Assembly: GCA_963580285.1 (NCBI GenBank)
Contig: OY757012.1
Span: 124,001-188,000 of the forward strand
Source: Lucinisca nassula
Taxonomy: Eukaryota > Mollusca > Bivalvia > Lucinida > Lucinidae
Reading direction: 5' to 3'
Length of the DNA: 64,000 bases
Shown here: positions 53,864 to 64,000 of the stretch, in pieces
Position numbering within the stretch: the stretch's first letter is position 1
Layout of the letters: each line of letters opens with the position of its first letter
Program-made: the position numbers and the translations under genes
Notes under the pieces: generated by a model
The model's database searches: none
Told to the model about the DNA's origin: nothing
What the model saw: only the letters and a program-made list of their open reading frames with translations

Positions 53864-53868
<5 letters not shown>

Positions 53869-53902
<34 letters not shown>

Positions 53903-54007
53903 AAATATATATATAGAAAATCAACATATATATAGAAAATCAACAAAGTCCGATATCGCCACACAGTTTTGTATATTTTATACGCTTCTACCGGTTTCAC
54001 TGTTCTA
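53869..54007. repeat. (TA)n microsatellite and AT-rich DNA
   Basis: TATATA runs and GAAAATCAACATATATATAG repeats lie directly beside the Penelope-like element. Insertion beside microsatellites is common for these elements. Confidence 0.6.
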
Positions 54008-54297
54008 ACATCTCCTTCCTGATGCCTGAGACTTCCGTGGAGTGTGGGTCATGTTTGCTGATGTTGGCTCGGTGGGGGACGCCTATAAGTCCTAAGGTAG
54101 GTGTCTCTTGCCGGGTGCCTCCAGCTGACCTGTCTCATGAGCTACGTCGGTCGGTGTGTGCTCGGAGGGGGGTGTGCTGTGTTTGTCGGGTCTTGCCCAT
54201 CATCCGTTTTGGTTTCAGATCTTTTGGGTTGAGAGACACTGATGAAGAATAAATATCTGAAAGGCCTCTGTGTCACTAAGTTACGCCTTAATCGGTA
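54008..54297 (+). repeat. Dispersed repeat R1, copy b
   Basis: It aligns with 7,230-7,553 from CATCTCCTTCCTGATGCC to AGTTACGCCTTA without the G-run. A hammerhead-like core lies near its end. Confidence 0.6.
54233..54274 (+). ncRNA. Hammerhead-like motif in repeat R1b
   Basis: Core CTGATGA (54,239-54,245) and GAAA with helix II AGA/TCT, helix III AGG/CCT without a loop, and stem I GAGACA/TGTGTC with one G-G mismatch. It is conserved relative to copy a, but helices are short. Confidence 0.4.
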
Positions 54298-54491
54298 GTA
54301 TCTGACCATTACCTTAATTAATTCCTGGGTAGAAACCAGTACTTCGCAATGTGGATAAATGTCTTACTTAAGGACACAACACATTGTACCCGGCGTGTGA
54401 CTGAAGTCCGGAAGTCCTTGATTACGAGTGTCTTTTTTTTTAATTTGCAGTATTGTATTACAGAAATGTAATTCGTCTGTGTTTTTTGTAG
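54298..54491. other. SINE fragment and intron end with splice acceptor
   Basis: 54,320-54,400 matches the body of the (TAA)n-tailed SINE (GTAGAAACCAGTACTTCGCA). The preferred acceptor is GTGTTTTTTGTAG at 54,479-54,491. An alternative acceptor (TTTTTTTTAATTTGCAG) ends at 54,450. Confidence 0.55.
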
Positions 54492-55217
54492 AAATCATCG
54501 ATCTCCCAGTCAACACAGACCAGCGAGGCCTAGATATAGCTGCTGTTCGGGATCGGCTGGTTGATGCATTACAGTCCACTGATCTTCCGGATGAAATCAC
54601 TGACGTCATGGCGGCCCTGGAGTCTGCTGTAGGTATTCTCAAATGCATTCCTACGCAGAAAGATGGCAACTGTTACACTTCCGGTTCTTACTGCGACGTA
54701 GAAACCAGCGGTTTCACTCTAGCGATAAAACCTACCATCTGTACAAATCCTTGGTCCCTGAAAATTGACTTTAAAGTCCCTAGTGATTTGAAAGAAAAAA
54801 TTCCGAGCCTGTTGCGACCGCTTGTTTACATAGATGTCAAGCCAGTCGTACTGACACTTGACCACAAACGGGATGAAGGAATCACTGAAATTCATCATCA
54901 CACCAGAATTGCGTCAGGGGTACTCAAACTCTTGTTTATAAATATTGGCATTGCTAAGGTCTACTTCAAGTTTGACCTCACCGTTCGCTGGGATTGCACC
55001 TTACCGGAAGACGACAACGTGAAGAGGCTCGGGTATAACACTGCTTTTGATGACGGGAAACCAGGTAATGACATGAATAAACTATATTACAAGATACAGA
55101 TCGGTTATGAGGTGAAAACAAAGAGATTTCCCTGTTTCTGTTACAAATGCAAGAAGTGTGAAACCATTCTAAACAAGCAGGGCTTTATTGGCGAAGGACC
55201 AGACTCTTGTAGATCAG
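54492..55217 (+). CDS. Host gene, internal exon: unrecognised extracellular-type domain
   Basis: The frame reads IIDLPVNTDQRGLDIAAVRD through CIPTQKDGNCYTSGSYCDVE, a middle rich in beta-like segments (LRPLVYIDVKPVVLTLDHKR), WDCTLPEDDN, and a Cys-rich end FPCFCYKCKKCE...GPDSCRS. The exon is bounded by acceptor TTTTTTGTAG and donor AG-GTAAGT, both phase 1. It joins exactly to the exon at 59,802 (G plus AT gives Asp). About 242 residues with regular codon use and no stops. I do not recognise the domain. Spaced cysteines and the downstream module suggest a secreted or cell-surface protein. Upstream exons with start and signal peptide were not found. An exon start at 54,451 is possible. Confidence 0.75.
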
Positions 55218-55620
55218 GTAAGTTTTAGACATACCAAACTTTTTTTCCTATGTAGACACCGAACATATCATTCTGGATATTACACTGTTCGCGACCAGAC
55301 ACAGCCACTCTCGTAATGTGGAGCTCATTCAATACAGATTTCATTATTGCACCAATCTAAATTAACTTAAAAGTGATTTTAAAGCAGTCAAGGAAGCAGA
55401 AGATAATTTTAGTATATATAAGATTGATATCATTGTAAGCATTTGGATCTATCAGAATATAGCAGGGAATATATTCCAAGGAAATCGTTAAAATGATCTT
55501 TGGACAACCAGACATGGACTGTCGCGTGTTTAAAAAATAATTTTATATTGCAGTATACGGGGCATATGGGCAGGTTACAAAATGCAGATGGCGCATATGG
55601 GCAGGTTACAAAATGCAGAT
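55218..55620 (+). other. Start of 4.6-kb intron
   Basis: GTAAGT donor at 55,218-55,223, then AT-rich sequence. A short direct duplication GCATATGGGCAGGTTACAAAATGCAGATG occurs twice (about 55,561-55,620). Confidence 0.6.
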
Positions 55621-55628
55621 GGAAGAAA

Positions 55629-56174
<546 letters not shown>

Positions 56175-56192
56175 CGTACATGTACTTACATA

Positions 56193-56519
56193 CCGGCCCC
56201 GATAGCTCAGTTGGTAGAGTGTTTGCTCCGGGGAACGGGAGGTCACGGGTTCGATCCCGGGCCGCGACATACCAAAGTCGTTAAAAGTGGTACTAGCTGC
56301 TCCTCGCTTGGCACTCAGATTTACGTGGGTAGAGCTAGGATTGGTCGACCCAGTGTCAGGATAATGTGACTGGGTGTGGTATCATGTAATGTGTCTGGGA
56401 CATGATACTTCAGTGAGGCAGCACTATAAAAGTGAGCATTGAGCTCCCTGTCGCAACCAGGCAGACAACGTCGTGATATGACTGAAAAATTGTTGAAAGC
56501 GACGTTAAAGCCGAATTCA
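56193..56519 (+). mobile_element. tRNA-SINE, (CA)n-tail family, complete
   Basis: CCGGCCCCGATAGCTCAGTT (A box), GGTTCGATCCCGGGCC (B box), full body, and the 3' end GACGTTAAAGCCGAATTCAC in front of (AC)n. It is in the same orientation as the preceding copy, about 130 bp after it across a CA tract, so the pair may have arisen by duplication through the tail. Confidence 0.85.
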
Positions 56520-58336
56520 CACACACACATGTACTTGCATACATGCGTAAACATACATACATACATGCATACATGCGTAAACATACATACATACATACAT
56601 GCATAAACATACATACATACATACATACATACATGCGTAAACATACATACATACATACTTACATGCGTAAACATACATACATACATACATACATACATAC
56701 ATACATACATGCGTAAACATACATACATACATACATACATACATACATGCGTAAACATACATACATACATACTTACATGCGTAAACATACATACATACAT
56801 ACATGCGTAAACATACATACATACATACATGCGTAAACATACATACATACATACATGCGTAAACATACATACATACATACATACATACATGCGTAAACAT
56901 ACATACATACATACATACATGCGTAAACATACATACATACATACATGCGTAAACATACATACATACATACATGCGTAAACATACAAACATACATACATAC
57001 ATACATGCGTAAACATACATACATACATACATGCGTAAACATACATACATACATACATACATACATGCGTAAACATACATACATACATACATACATACAT
57101 ACATGCGTAAACATACATACATACATACATACATACATGCGTAAACATACATACATACATACATACATACATACATACATACATACATACATACATGCGT
57201 AAACATACATACATTCATACATACATACATACATACATGCGTAAACATACATACATACATACATACATACATACATACATACATGCGTAAACATACATAC
57301 ATACATACATACATACATGCGTAAACATACATACATACATACATACATACATACATACATACATGCGTAAACATACATACATACATACATGCGTAAACAT
57401 ACATACATACATACATACATTCATACATACATGCGTAAACATACATACATACATACATGCGTAAACATACATACATACATACATACATGCGTAAACATAT
57501 ATACATACATACATACATACATACATACATACATGCGTAAACATACATACATACATACATGCGTAAACATACATGCATACATACATGCGTACATACATGC
57601 GTAAACATACATGCATACATGCATAAACATACATGCGTAAACATACATGCATAAACATACATGCGTAAACATACATGCATACATGCGTAAACATACATGC
57701 ATACATGCGTAAACATACATGCATAAACATACATGCGTAAACATACATGCATACATGCGTAAACATACATGCATACATGCGTAAACATACATGCATACAT
57801 ACATGCATACATGCGTACATACATGCGTAAACATACATGCGTAAACATACATGCATACATGCGTCAACATACATGCATACATACATGCATACATGCGTAA
57901 ACATACATGCATACATGCGTAAACATACATGCATACATACATGCATACATGCATACATACATGCATACATACATGCATAAACATACATGCATACATGCAT
58001 AAACATACATGCATACATACATGCATACATGCGTAAACATACATGCATACATGCGTAAACATACATGCATAAACATACATGCATACATACATGCATAAAC
58101 ATACATGCATACATACATGAATAAACATACATGCATACATACATGCATAAACATACATGCATACATACATGCATAAACATACATGCATACATACATGCAT
58201 AAACATACATGCATACATACATGCATACATACATGCATAAACATACATGCATACATACATGCATAAACATGCGTAAACATACATGCATACATGCGTAAAC
58301 ATACAACACACACACACACACACACACACATACACA

Positions 58337-58379
<43 letters not shown>

Positions 58380-58430
58380 ACACACATACACACATACATA
58401 CACACACACATACACACACACACACACACA
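56520..58430. repeat. Intronic 1.8-kb minisatellite of ATGCGTAAAC plus (ATAC)n
   Basis: ATGCGTAAAC alternates with two to nine ATAC units from 56,540 to about 57,590. The unit then changes to ATGCATACATGCGTAAAC and ATGCATAAACATAC variants to 58,295, followed by (CA)n/CATACA. All six frames stay open over parts because the unit length is even-periodic. These long frames are not genes. Confidence 0.95.
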
Positions 58431-59102
58431 TGTACTTACATGCGTACACGTAAATAAGTGCGTACACATGTGGACAAACATACGTGCTTAGACGCACATA
58501 CATACGTGGGTACACGTACGTTTTACTTTAAAACAGTATGTTACATTTACTTAATAGAATCGCCATGGTATGATTCTAATCAACAACCCAACAAACACAT
58601 CTTGATATATACCAATTTTCCCAATATTCCTCATTGACTTTCGGATGAGTCTTTAAACCGAAGTCCCGTCTCCGTATGACCTTAGTTGTTGGTGGGACGT
58701 AAAACTCAAACACTCCCAATATTCCTGAACTGGTGTTGTGTTTGAGCCTCAGTGTTTATTGAACATTACGTCACACGGGTCGATCCATCTGATACCGTTA
58801 TATAGGGATGACAATGTCATTAGTAAAGGCAAACTTCTGAAATTAAACTGAAACCTATTCCTGTACCGATGTCGTATCCGAATAATATACAGCAAAGATT
58901 TTGCGAATAATGCGAGGGGAAAGTCGATTTCCCTATATGGATCGGTCCTTATGAGGTAGTGTCCAGTAAATAGTCATCGTTCTATAGCTAGAATCGTCCA
59001 GGTTTAATACATTCAACCCTCTTTATACCAACATTTGATATCACCACAAACCTTGTTAAAAAGACAATATCAATGGAACAGTTTTCAAACTATTTAACAT
59101 TT
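58431..59102. other. Intron, unassigned
   Basis: Mixed sequence. A SINE-like tail (GTCTCCGTATGACCTTAG, GGGACGTAAAACTCAAAC) lies at 58,668-58,712. Nothing coding is seen. Confidence 0.45.
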
Positions 59103-59385
59103 CATTACGATAACACACCCGTGCGACATAGTGCAATTTTTCACATGTCGAAAATGGTCATTTTCCTGATGAAAACCCGTGATATTTTTCTTATAAATAC
59201 TGCAAACATAGGTTGTGTGTGCTCGTTAGAACCGCCTCATTGAGACGGTTCTAACGAGTACCCACAACCTATGTCTTGGTCAAAAAATAAGAAAAATAAT
59301 GAATACCCCCGTAAACCCCACCCAGTTTTCTCTATATAAAGTGGGGTATAGGGGGTCTTCATTTCACGGACTTGTTCACGTGATT
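59103..59385. repeat. Hairpin MITE family P, copy 11, near full length (in intron)
   Basis: It runs from ATTACGATAACACACCCGTG to CACGGACTTGTTCACGTGAT. The hairpin is TTAGAACCGCCTCATTGAG...GGTTCTAACG with arms GGTTGTGTGTGCTCG and CGAGTACCCACAACC. This is the subfamily with CACACGTG-type ends (compare 63,469-63,752). Confidence 0.8.
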
Positions 59386-59411
59386 TATCCTGCTGAACAG
59401 AAGTGTAGATT

Positions 59412-59655
59412 TAGTTGTTCCAAAACTAACGATGTCATTAGTTAAAGTATCGTTAAAGCTTTGATCACTAAATATGGCAATTATTCTTAATATTTTTGCT
59501 GAAAAAAATGTGAGCAGCTTTTGCAAATGCAAAAGCTGCTAACATTTGTTTCAGCAAAAATACTAAAATTTTATATATTGAACTTGCTAGAACAGTTAAC
59601 AATTTGACCACTAACAAGCTTGTTAAGCTAACGATGTTTTGAACAACTGGGCCCT
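59412..59655. mobile_element. MITE family Q, copy 2 (in intron)
   Basis: The right end GTTTTGAACAACTGGGCCC and a decayed left end TTCCAAAACTAACGATG enclose AGCAGCTTTTGCAAATGC, AAAAGCTGCT and CAGCAAAAATACTAAAAT, mirrored by AATATTTTTGCTG. Confidence 0.7.
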
Positions 59656-59801
59656 GATGGCTTGAATCTACACTGTTTGACATGCAGTTTGTGAATTGAA
59701 CAAATACATATCAAGTAATTTGATTGGTTGATAGCCAGAAAGGGGTGCGGCTAAATGAATTAATTCTGCAGGATAAGGGTTAAGTTTGTCTGTACTTACA
59801 G

Positions 59802-59986
59802 ATTGGAGTGAATGGAACCCGCCCTCATGCAGCAAGCGACACAGAGGTAGGCGCAGAGGCTGGTTGAGACGGAGAAAAGGTAGAAAAGGTAGACGAAAAC
59901 CAGCGACTAAAAAGAAGACTCGAACCTGCGTTGGGGAAGATACAGGTGGACCGCCATGTCCTGGCAAATCCGTTGTGAAATGCTGA
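59802..59986 (+). CDS. Host gene, terminal exon: basic thrombospondin-1-like module
   Basis: Acceptor CTGTACTTACAG precedes the exon. The split codon gives D, then WSEWNPPSCSKRHRGRRRGW, a Lys/Arg-rich run, KTRTCVGEDTGGPPCPG, KSVVKC and TGA at 59,984-59,986. WSxW at the start, RTRTC-like RTC and GGPPCPG fit a thrombospondin type-1 repeat. Only four cysteines remain, and a basic insertion of about 25 residues with about 19 Lys/Arg sits where the CSVTCG turn would be. Such modules act outside the cell in adhesion or glycan binding; a heparin-like ligand is an inference. No AATAAA polyadenylation signal is evident within the next 150 bp. Confidence 0.75.
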
Positions 59987-60148
59987 ATTGCTGATGATAC
60001 CGCGTCACGAAATGCTGAACTTTCCGCAACTTCTTAATTGCTGATCGTTGTTTGCCAATCAACGATTTCACTTTTTAACTCTTGTCCTATTGAATAGATT
60101 AATTAAGACATACATTTCTGACTGTCAGGCAATCAGGTTACTTGATAT
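59987..60148 (+). other. Probable 3' UTR
   Basis: It follows the stop codon and is AT-rich, with no recognised element until the SINE at 60,149. The transcript end cannot be placed. Confidence 0.4.
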
Positions 60149-60380
60149 TTTTTTTTTTTTGGTTTAGGTTTTACGGCCCTTTCAATATTACTTCACTCAT
60201 ATCGAGTCGATCGTTAATCAGAGGTGGGCGAAAACCGGAGTACCCGGAGAAAACCACCTGGCCTTCCGTTGCAGAACTTGGCTTCTCACATGTGACCCGA
60301 GTGAGGCTTGAACCACAACGATGAGAGACCTAATGATCAAGAGCCAGCGCTCTTATCCACTAGGCCACGGAGATCCGTTA
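60149..60380 (-). mobile_element. tRNA-derived SINE (third family), with target-site duplication
   Basis: On the minus strand: head GGCCTAGTGGATAAGAGCGC (A box), GTGGTTCAAGCCTCACTCGG (B box), body GCAACGGAAGGCCAGGTGG, TCTCCGGGTACTCCGG, and 3' end AATATTGAAAGGGCCGTAAA then a T-run as seen on the plus strand. A 12-bp duplication GTTACTTGATAT lies at 60,137-60,148 and 60,381-60,392. Confidence 0.88.
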
Positions 60381-60834
60381 GTTACTTGATATAGAGTATG
60401 TATTCACATTTGTAAACTGGATGACAAACGGTATAGATCCTGGTCAGATGGCTTCTTTCGAGGCCACCTAATCTGGATATGCACTTTTTTGCAAAGATTG
60501 GCATATTGTGGTTCAGTGGGACAAGGGATTTAACAATTAAAATAACATGGGCCCCGTCAAGCGATTTTGGTACTTATCGCCTATGCGAGCAGCGAAGGTT
60601 CAGGCGAGCCTGCGCATCCGCGCAGTCTCGCCAGAACCTTCGCTGCTCGCTCATACAAGCAGTGAATCAAGAGGAACCTTTAGACAGAAATCCATATCCC
60701 TGGCCCCTTTGAATGGCTGGGCATGCGCAGTTAAACTTTGTCATGACGTAATGCTCGAAGACACAAATTCGCTTGGCGGGGCTCATATAACAACAGATAA
60801 TGTGGGTATTTTGAGATATTTGAAGAATAGTTTT
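60381..60834. repeat. Short hairpins in intergenic DNA
   Basis: 60,430-60,485 is a decayed copy of the GATCCTGNTCAGATGGC family. 60,585-60,650 is a GC-rich foldback: GCGAGCAGCGAAGGTTC...GAACCTTCGCTGCTCGC with centre CCTGCGCATCCGCGCAG. No gene is seen. Confidence 0.6.
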
Positions 60835-60920
60835 CTTTATTTCTCCATACAAACCTATGTTGTGGGTAGTCATTAGAACTGCCTCGCCGAGGCAGTTCTA
60901 ATGAATACCCACAACAGAAC
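60835..60920. repeat. Hairpin MITE family P, copy 12 (core only)
   Basis: ATGTTGTGGGTAGTCATTAG, then AACTGCCTCGCCGAGGCAGTT and CTAATGAATACCCACAAC form an almost perfect hairpin. The distal blocks are missing. Confidence 0.75.
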
Positions 60921-61005
60921 TGACAAAAACTATCCTTTAACTATCACAAAACTGTGAAGCTTATCTGTTGTTATGAAAATAAACAAACGAAGATGTTGTA
61001 TGTTT

Positions 61006-61288
61006 GTTTGATTTGAGGTTTAACGTCCCCGTCAACACTGTAAAGGTCATTTTGCTTCCAATTTTGTGGGACTTTTACCCGACATTGAGATGAAATGACA
61101 TCTCAAGCCCTGTCGCCCAATGAAACCAATAGGGTTTATTAGCATGGGCGGTCCGCCTCGCACCGCGGTTCCTGGACAGGCTTAGATCCTCTAAGCTGTT
61201 TACCAGTACTAGTGTGCGGGCCGGATTCAGCTCTGCATGGAAGCATCATGCAGCTCATATATTTCTTCAAGCCCCTATGGGCGGGGGC
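61006..61288 (-). repeat. SINE-like repeat family Y, copy 12
   Basis: Minus-strand copy from GCCCCCGCCCATAGGGGC to GTTGACGGGGACGTTAAACC and AAATCAAACAAAC. It is about 10 bp shorter than copy 1 near the GGTCATTTT block and otherwise nearly identical to it. Confidence 0.75.
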
Positions 61289-61622
61289 CAAGATGTTGTA
61301 TGTATCTTGGATAAGCATCAAAGCACTGATAGCACTGTTGGGTCGACCGTCTCTGAGTGTAGGCTTGAAAAAGGGTCTGAATATGAAATTTGGCTTTTTT
61401 GTGACCCTTAAATTCTTATACTTTCAGCAACCGTGTAGATCCTGATCAGACGTCATGTTCTGTGGCATCTGAGTTGAGCTGTGTCTCTACACTATTTGCC
61501 AATGACTCCCCTGTCTACCGGGATAAGAATTCGTCCCTGCGGAGCAAATTGTTTTCTTTAAGTGTAGACCCCCTTTTTGGAAGGGTTGACTTTACAGGGA
61601 TGTGTTACATTGTTCGATTATT
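61289..61622. other. Intergenic with small hairpin
   Basis: A decayed GTAGATCCTGATCAGACG...GTCTCTACAC hairpin-family copy lies at 61,435-61,495. No gene is seen. Confidence 0.45.
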
Positions 61623-61634
61623 AAAGCCTCAAAT

Positions 61635-61877
61635 TGGGCCTCCTTGGCCTAGTGGTTAAGTGCGCTGACTCTTGATCATTGGGTCTCTCACCGCTGTGGT
61701 TCGAGCCTCGCTCGGGTCACATGTGAGACGCCAAGTTCTGCAACGGAAGGTCAGGTGGTTTTTCTCCGGGTACTCCGGTTTTCGCCCACCTCTGATTAAC
61801 GATTGGCTCGATATGAGTGAAATAATCTTGAAAGGGCCGTAAAACCAACCCCCCCCCCCCCCCCCCAAAAAAAAAAA
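61635..61877 (+). mobile_element. tRNA-derived SINE (third family), with target-site duplication
   Basis: Head CTTGGCCTAGTGGTTAAGTG (A box) and GTGGTTCGAGCCTCGCTCGG (B box), body as in the copy at 60,149, and 3' end AATAATCTTGAAAGGGCCGT followed by C-run and A-run. A 12-bp duplication AAAGCCTCAAAT lies at 61,623-61,634 and 61,878-61,889. Confidence 0.9.
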
Positions 61878-62034
61878 AAAGCCTCAAATCGCATTTATAA
61901 GGTAGTCCTCTTGTATACCAAGTCCAGTAGCCCATAAGGAAGATCTAGTAAGCTCTTGACTTAGTTTGTAAGCATAACACGTGTGGCAAATATCTTATAG
62001 CGCCTTCATTGCCTTGACATTTGCAATTCCATCC

Positions 62035-62304
62035 CGAAAACACGCCTATATAATTTTGACCCCCTTGAACCCCACTTTTATATAGTAAAACTGGGGTTTA
62101 CAGGGTTAGACCATATTTTTCTTATTTCTGCTCGGAAATATAGATTGTGGGGATTCGTTAGAACCGCCTCGATGAGGCGGTTCTAACGAGTACCCACAAT
62201 CTATATTTTTAGCAGAAATAAGAAAAATATCACAATTTTTCATCTAAAAATTTGCCTTTTTTGGGCAGTAGTGTTTACACTGTATTTATATAGGCGTGTT
62301 TTCG
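62035..62304. mobile_element. Hairpin MITE family P, copy 13, full length with 19-bp TIRs
   Basis: It is bounded by perfect 19-bp terminal inverted repeats CGAAAACACGCCTATATAA (62,035-62,053) and its complement (62,286-62,304). Inside are a GGTTTACAGGG block and an almost perfect central hairpin (GAACCGCCTCGATGAGGCGG core, arms ATATAGATTGTGGG). Total 270 bp, no coding capacity. This is the best reference copy of the family. Confidence 0.88.
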
Positions 62305-62573
62305 TACTGAATCTCTTTAGTAGCTTTGTTTCTTGTATACTAAAGTTACCTGCATGCATTGTTTGCTTTTGTTTTCAATTTGTATTGTTGATGATGACTT
62401 TAGGGGAAGGGCCGTAACTTGAATTATGAAAACCCATGGTTAGTTTGCTGCAATACTTAAACACAGCTACAAGCAACCATTAATGTCGTCACCCTGGCAG
62501 ACATGGTGGCAAATATGTCAGAAGTATCCAAACGTGTATTAGTATTAGAAACGTGCCTAAACACGTTACGGGC
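62305..62573. other. Intergenic, no gene seen
   Basis: Mixed sequence between a MITE and a SINE. No element is recognised. Confidence 0.4.
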
Positions 62574-62755
62574 CTCCGTGGGCCCTGACTCTTAATAATT
62601 AGGCCCCTTACCGCTGTGGTTCGAGCCTCGCTCGGGCCACATGTGAGACTCCAAGTTCTGCAACGGAAGGTCGGGTGGTTTTTCTCCGGGTAGTCCGGTT
62701 TTCGCCCATCTTTGTTTACGATCGGCTCGAAATAATCTTGAAAGGGCATAAAGAC

Positions 62756-62797
<42 letters not shown>

Positions 62798-62825
62798 GAG
62801 TAGAGGAGAGAGAGAGAGAGAGAGA
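62574..62825 (+). mobile_element. tRNA-SINE (third family), head-truncated, then (AG)n
   Basis: It keeps the B box (GTGGTTCGAGCCTCGCTCGG) and body to AATAATCTTGAAAGGGCATA, followed by (AG)n at 62,764-62,825. A second 3'-end scrap (GAAATAATCTTGAAAGGGGC) lies at 62,860-62,882. Confidence 0.8.
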
Positions 62826-63468
62826 ACTCTAAACACTTAAAACTAGAAAAATATGCGATCGAAATAATCTTGAAAGGGGCGCAAAACTAAAACAAAAAAA
62901 AAGAAGAAGAAAAAGAAATCCCTAAACACGTACAAGTAGAAAAATATAAGTCGAACTTCAGTGACTCGAACACAGCACCTTTTTGAATCTGAAAATTTGT
63001 TTGAGATAGAGGTAGCTCGTGTCATTGAGGGTTAGACACAAAGTCAGGTCAGAGGACACAATGGGGAGGACTTAGCGATAAAATTTCGATCTTCTTTAGT
63101 ATAAATGTAGATTGTGTGTACTCGTTGGGTCTAATGAGTGCTCACAGCATACATTTTCAAGAGAAAACAAGAAAGCATCTTCCCAAATCTTCCAAATAAA
63201 GTTATTTTTAGGACTTATAAGAATAATCGCAATGGACTCAAGAATAATTCTACTCAGCCATGGTAACAGTCATCCATGATCGAGACACGGGAAGTTTTAA
63301 TGGTTTGCCTATTAATCGCTTTATACGACGATGATTCGTTTAAGGAAGATGAGTTTGACGATCATGGTGTTTAGTAATCGACAAAACTTTTGACACTCTA
63401 CATACAACAAGCTCTTTTTTATATACTAGTGGTCAGAGCCTGAGAATATTTTTTTCTGACTGCATCCT
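62826..63468. other. Intergenic, decayed family P copy 14
   Basis: 63,095-63,180 is a degraded hairpin (GTAGATTGTGTGTACTCG...GAGTGCTCACAGCATACA). The rest holds no recognised feature. Confidence 0.45.
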
Positions 63469-63752
63469 TCACGTGAACATGTCCGTGAAATGAAGACCCC
63501 CCCTATACCCCACTTTATATATTGAAAACTGGGGTTTACGGGGGTATACACTATTTTTCTTATTTTGCTCCAAGACATAGGTCGTGGGTACTCGTTAGAA
63601 CCGCCTCAATGAGGCGGTTCTAACGAGCACCCCACAACCTATATATGCAGTATTTGTAAGACAATATCGGAGATTTTCATCAGAAAAGTAGCCATTTTGA
63701 CGATGTGAAAAAATGCACTATGTCACACGTGTGTGTTATCGTAATGTGACCC
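63469..63752. repeat. Hairpin MITE family P, copy 15, near full length
   Basis: It runs from TTCACGTGAACATGTCCGTG to CACACGTGTGTGTTATCGTA. The central hairpin TTAGAACCGCCTCAATGAG...GGTTCTAACG is perfect, with arms GTCGTGGGTACTCG and CGAGCACCCCACAACC. It is inverted relative to copy 11 and has the same CACACGTG-type ends. Confidence 0.82.
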
Positions 63753-64000
63753 TTAACAACGTATAGATTATACAGAAAAATGACCACTTGTTGTCATTTT
63801 CTTTGTGGTCATTTCTCGGTATAATTTATGCATTTTTCCAAGAAGCTTCCAAATCATATCATAAAGAACTTTACTGAGAGTGTTTCTCGTAGCTTTTTGT
63901 TTTGACGATTAATCGATCATAAGTCACTTAAATAATCCGATAATGAACCGCAAATTTTCAGCAGAGTCCGACTACTTCGATTACAAGTGCATACAGGTGG
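63753..64000. other. Intergenic to window end
   Basis: AT-rich sequence with a small inverted pair GAAAAATGACCACTTG...GTGGTCATTTCTCGG. No gene is seen. Confidence 0.4.

Larger units (their letters stand above)
51850..53868 (-). mobile_element. Canonical Penelope-like element with 58-bp inverted ends
   Basis: Outer sequences 51,850-51,907 and 53,811-53,868 are perfect reverse complements (58 bp; AATGACTTCCATGCGCTGAT inside). Between them on the minus strand is one uninterrupted RT plus GIY-YIG frame. It is 5'-truncated: the frame is already open where the right-hand repeat begins, and (TA)n follows from 53,866. Inverted terminal arrangements are common for Penelope-like elements. Identical ends suggest a recent insertion. 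Confidence 0.9.

Noticed and set aside
56321..58515. Long Met/Cys/Tyr/Val and His/Thr/Tyr frames (up to about 450 residues)
   Set aside because: They are translations of ACAT/CATG minisatellite and open in several frames at once. There is no codon bias or splice context.

Overview
The window is eukaryotic, AT-rich and almost entirely repetitive. It looks like intergenic and intronic DNA of a bivalve mollusc. The organism is an inference from repeat content: several tRNA-derived SINE families, pearl-like (non-autonomous Helentron-type) elements with tandem core repeats, long CA/ACAT/GA microsatellites, hairpin MITEs, CR1-like LINEs, and a Naiad-type Penelope element with in-frame UGA codons. 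Multi-selenocysteine Naiads are known from clams.

Layout. 1-20 kb holds dispersed repeats: a hairpin MITE family, a roughly 290-bp SINE-like family, tRNA-derived SINEs, an array of AAGATATTATCTT palindromes (6.0-6.6 kb), a dead mariner with perfect 35-bp TIRs (9.88-11.17 kb) and a recent 270-bp tandem duplication (18 kb). 20.7-24.0 kb holds a decayed CR1-like LINE with a 2A ribosome-skipping motif. 25.3-37.7 kb is a nested cluster of Penelope-like material. Its centre is a Naiad-type element on the minus strand (27.8-31.1 kb), with the GIY-YIG domain upstream of the RT, a CxC linker, and UGA at conserved cysteine positions. Around it lie at least six pseudo-LTR copies in both orientations and long inverted arms. 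Two head-to-tail arrays of a 261-bp unit sit in the cluster, and each unit carries a hammerhead ribozyme, as in retrozymes. 37.7-42.5 kb is a pearl-like insertion holding a roughly 330-bp satellite, and it splits one pseudo-LTR. 44.8-50.0 kb is a second, inverted LINE copy split by another pearl-like element. 51.85-53.87 kb is a canonical Penelope-like element with an uninterrupted RT plus GIY-YIG frame, flanked by a perfect 58-bp inverted repeat with a hammerhead-like motif at its end.

The only host gene seen is on the plus strand. An internal exon (54.49-55.22 kb) and a terminal exon (59.80-59.99 kb) join in phase and encode a protein ending in a basic, thrombospondin-type-1-like module. 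The 4.6-kb intron between them is filled by CA/TACA repeats, two SINEs and a 1.8-kb minisatellite. From 60 kb to the end the DNA is SINEs and MITEs, two of the SINEs with clear target-site duplications.

The strongest candidates for something new are the UGA-for-Cys Naiad and the hammerhead arrays embedded in its cluster.
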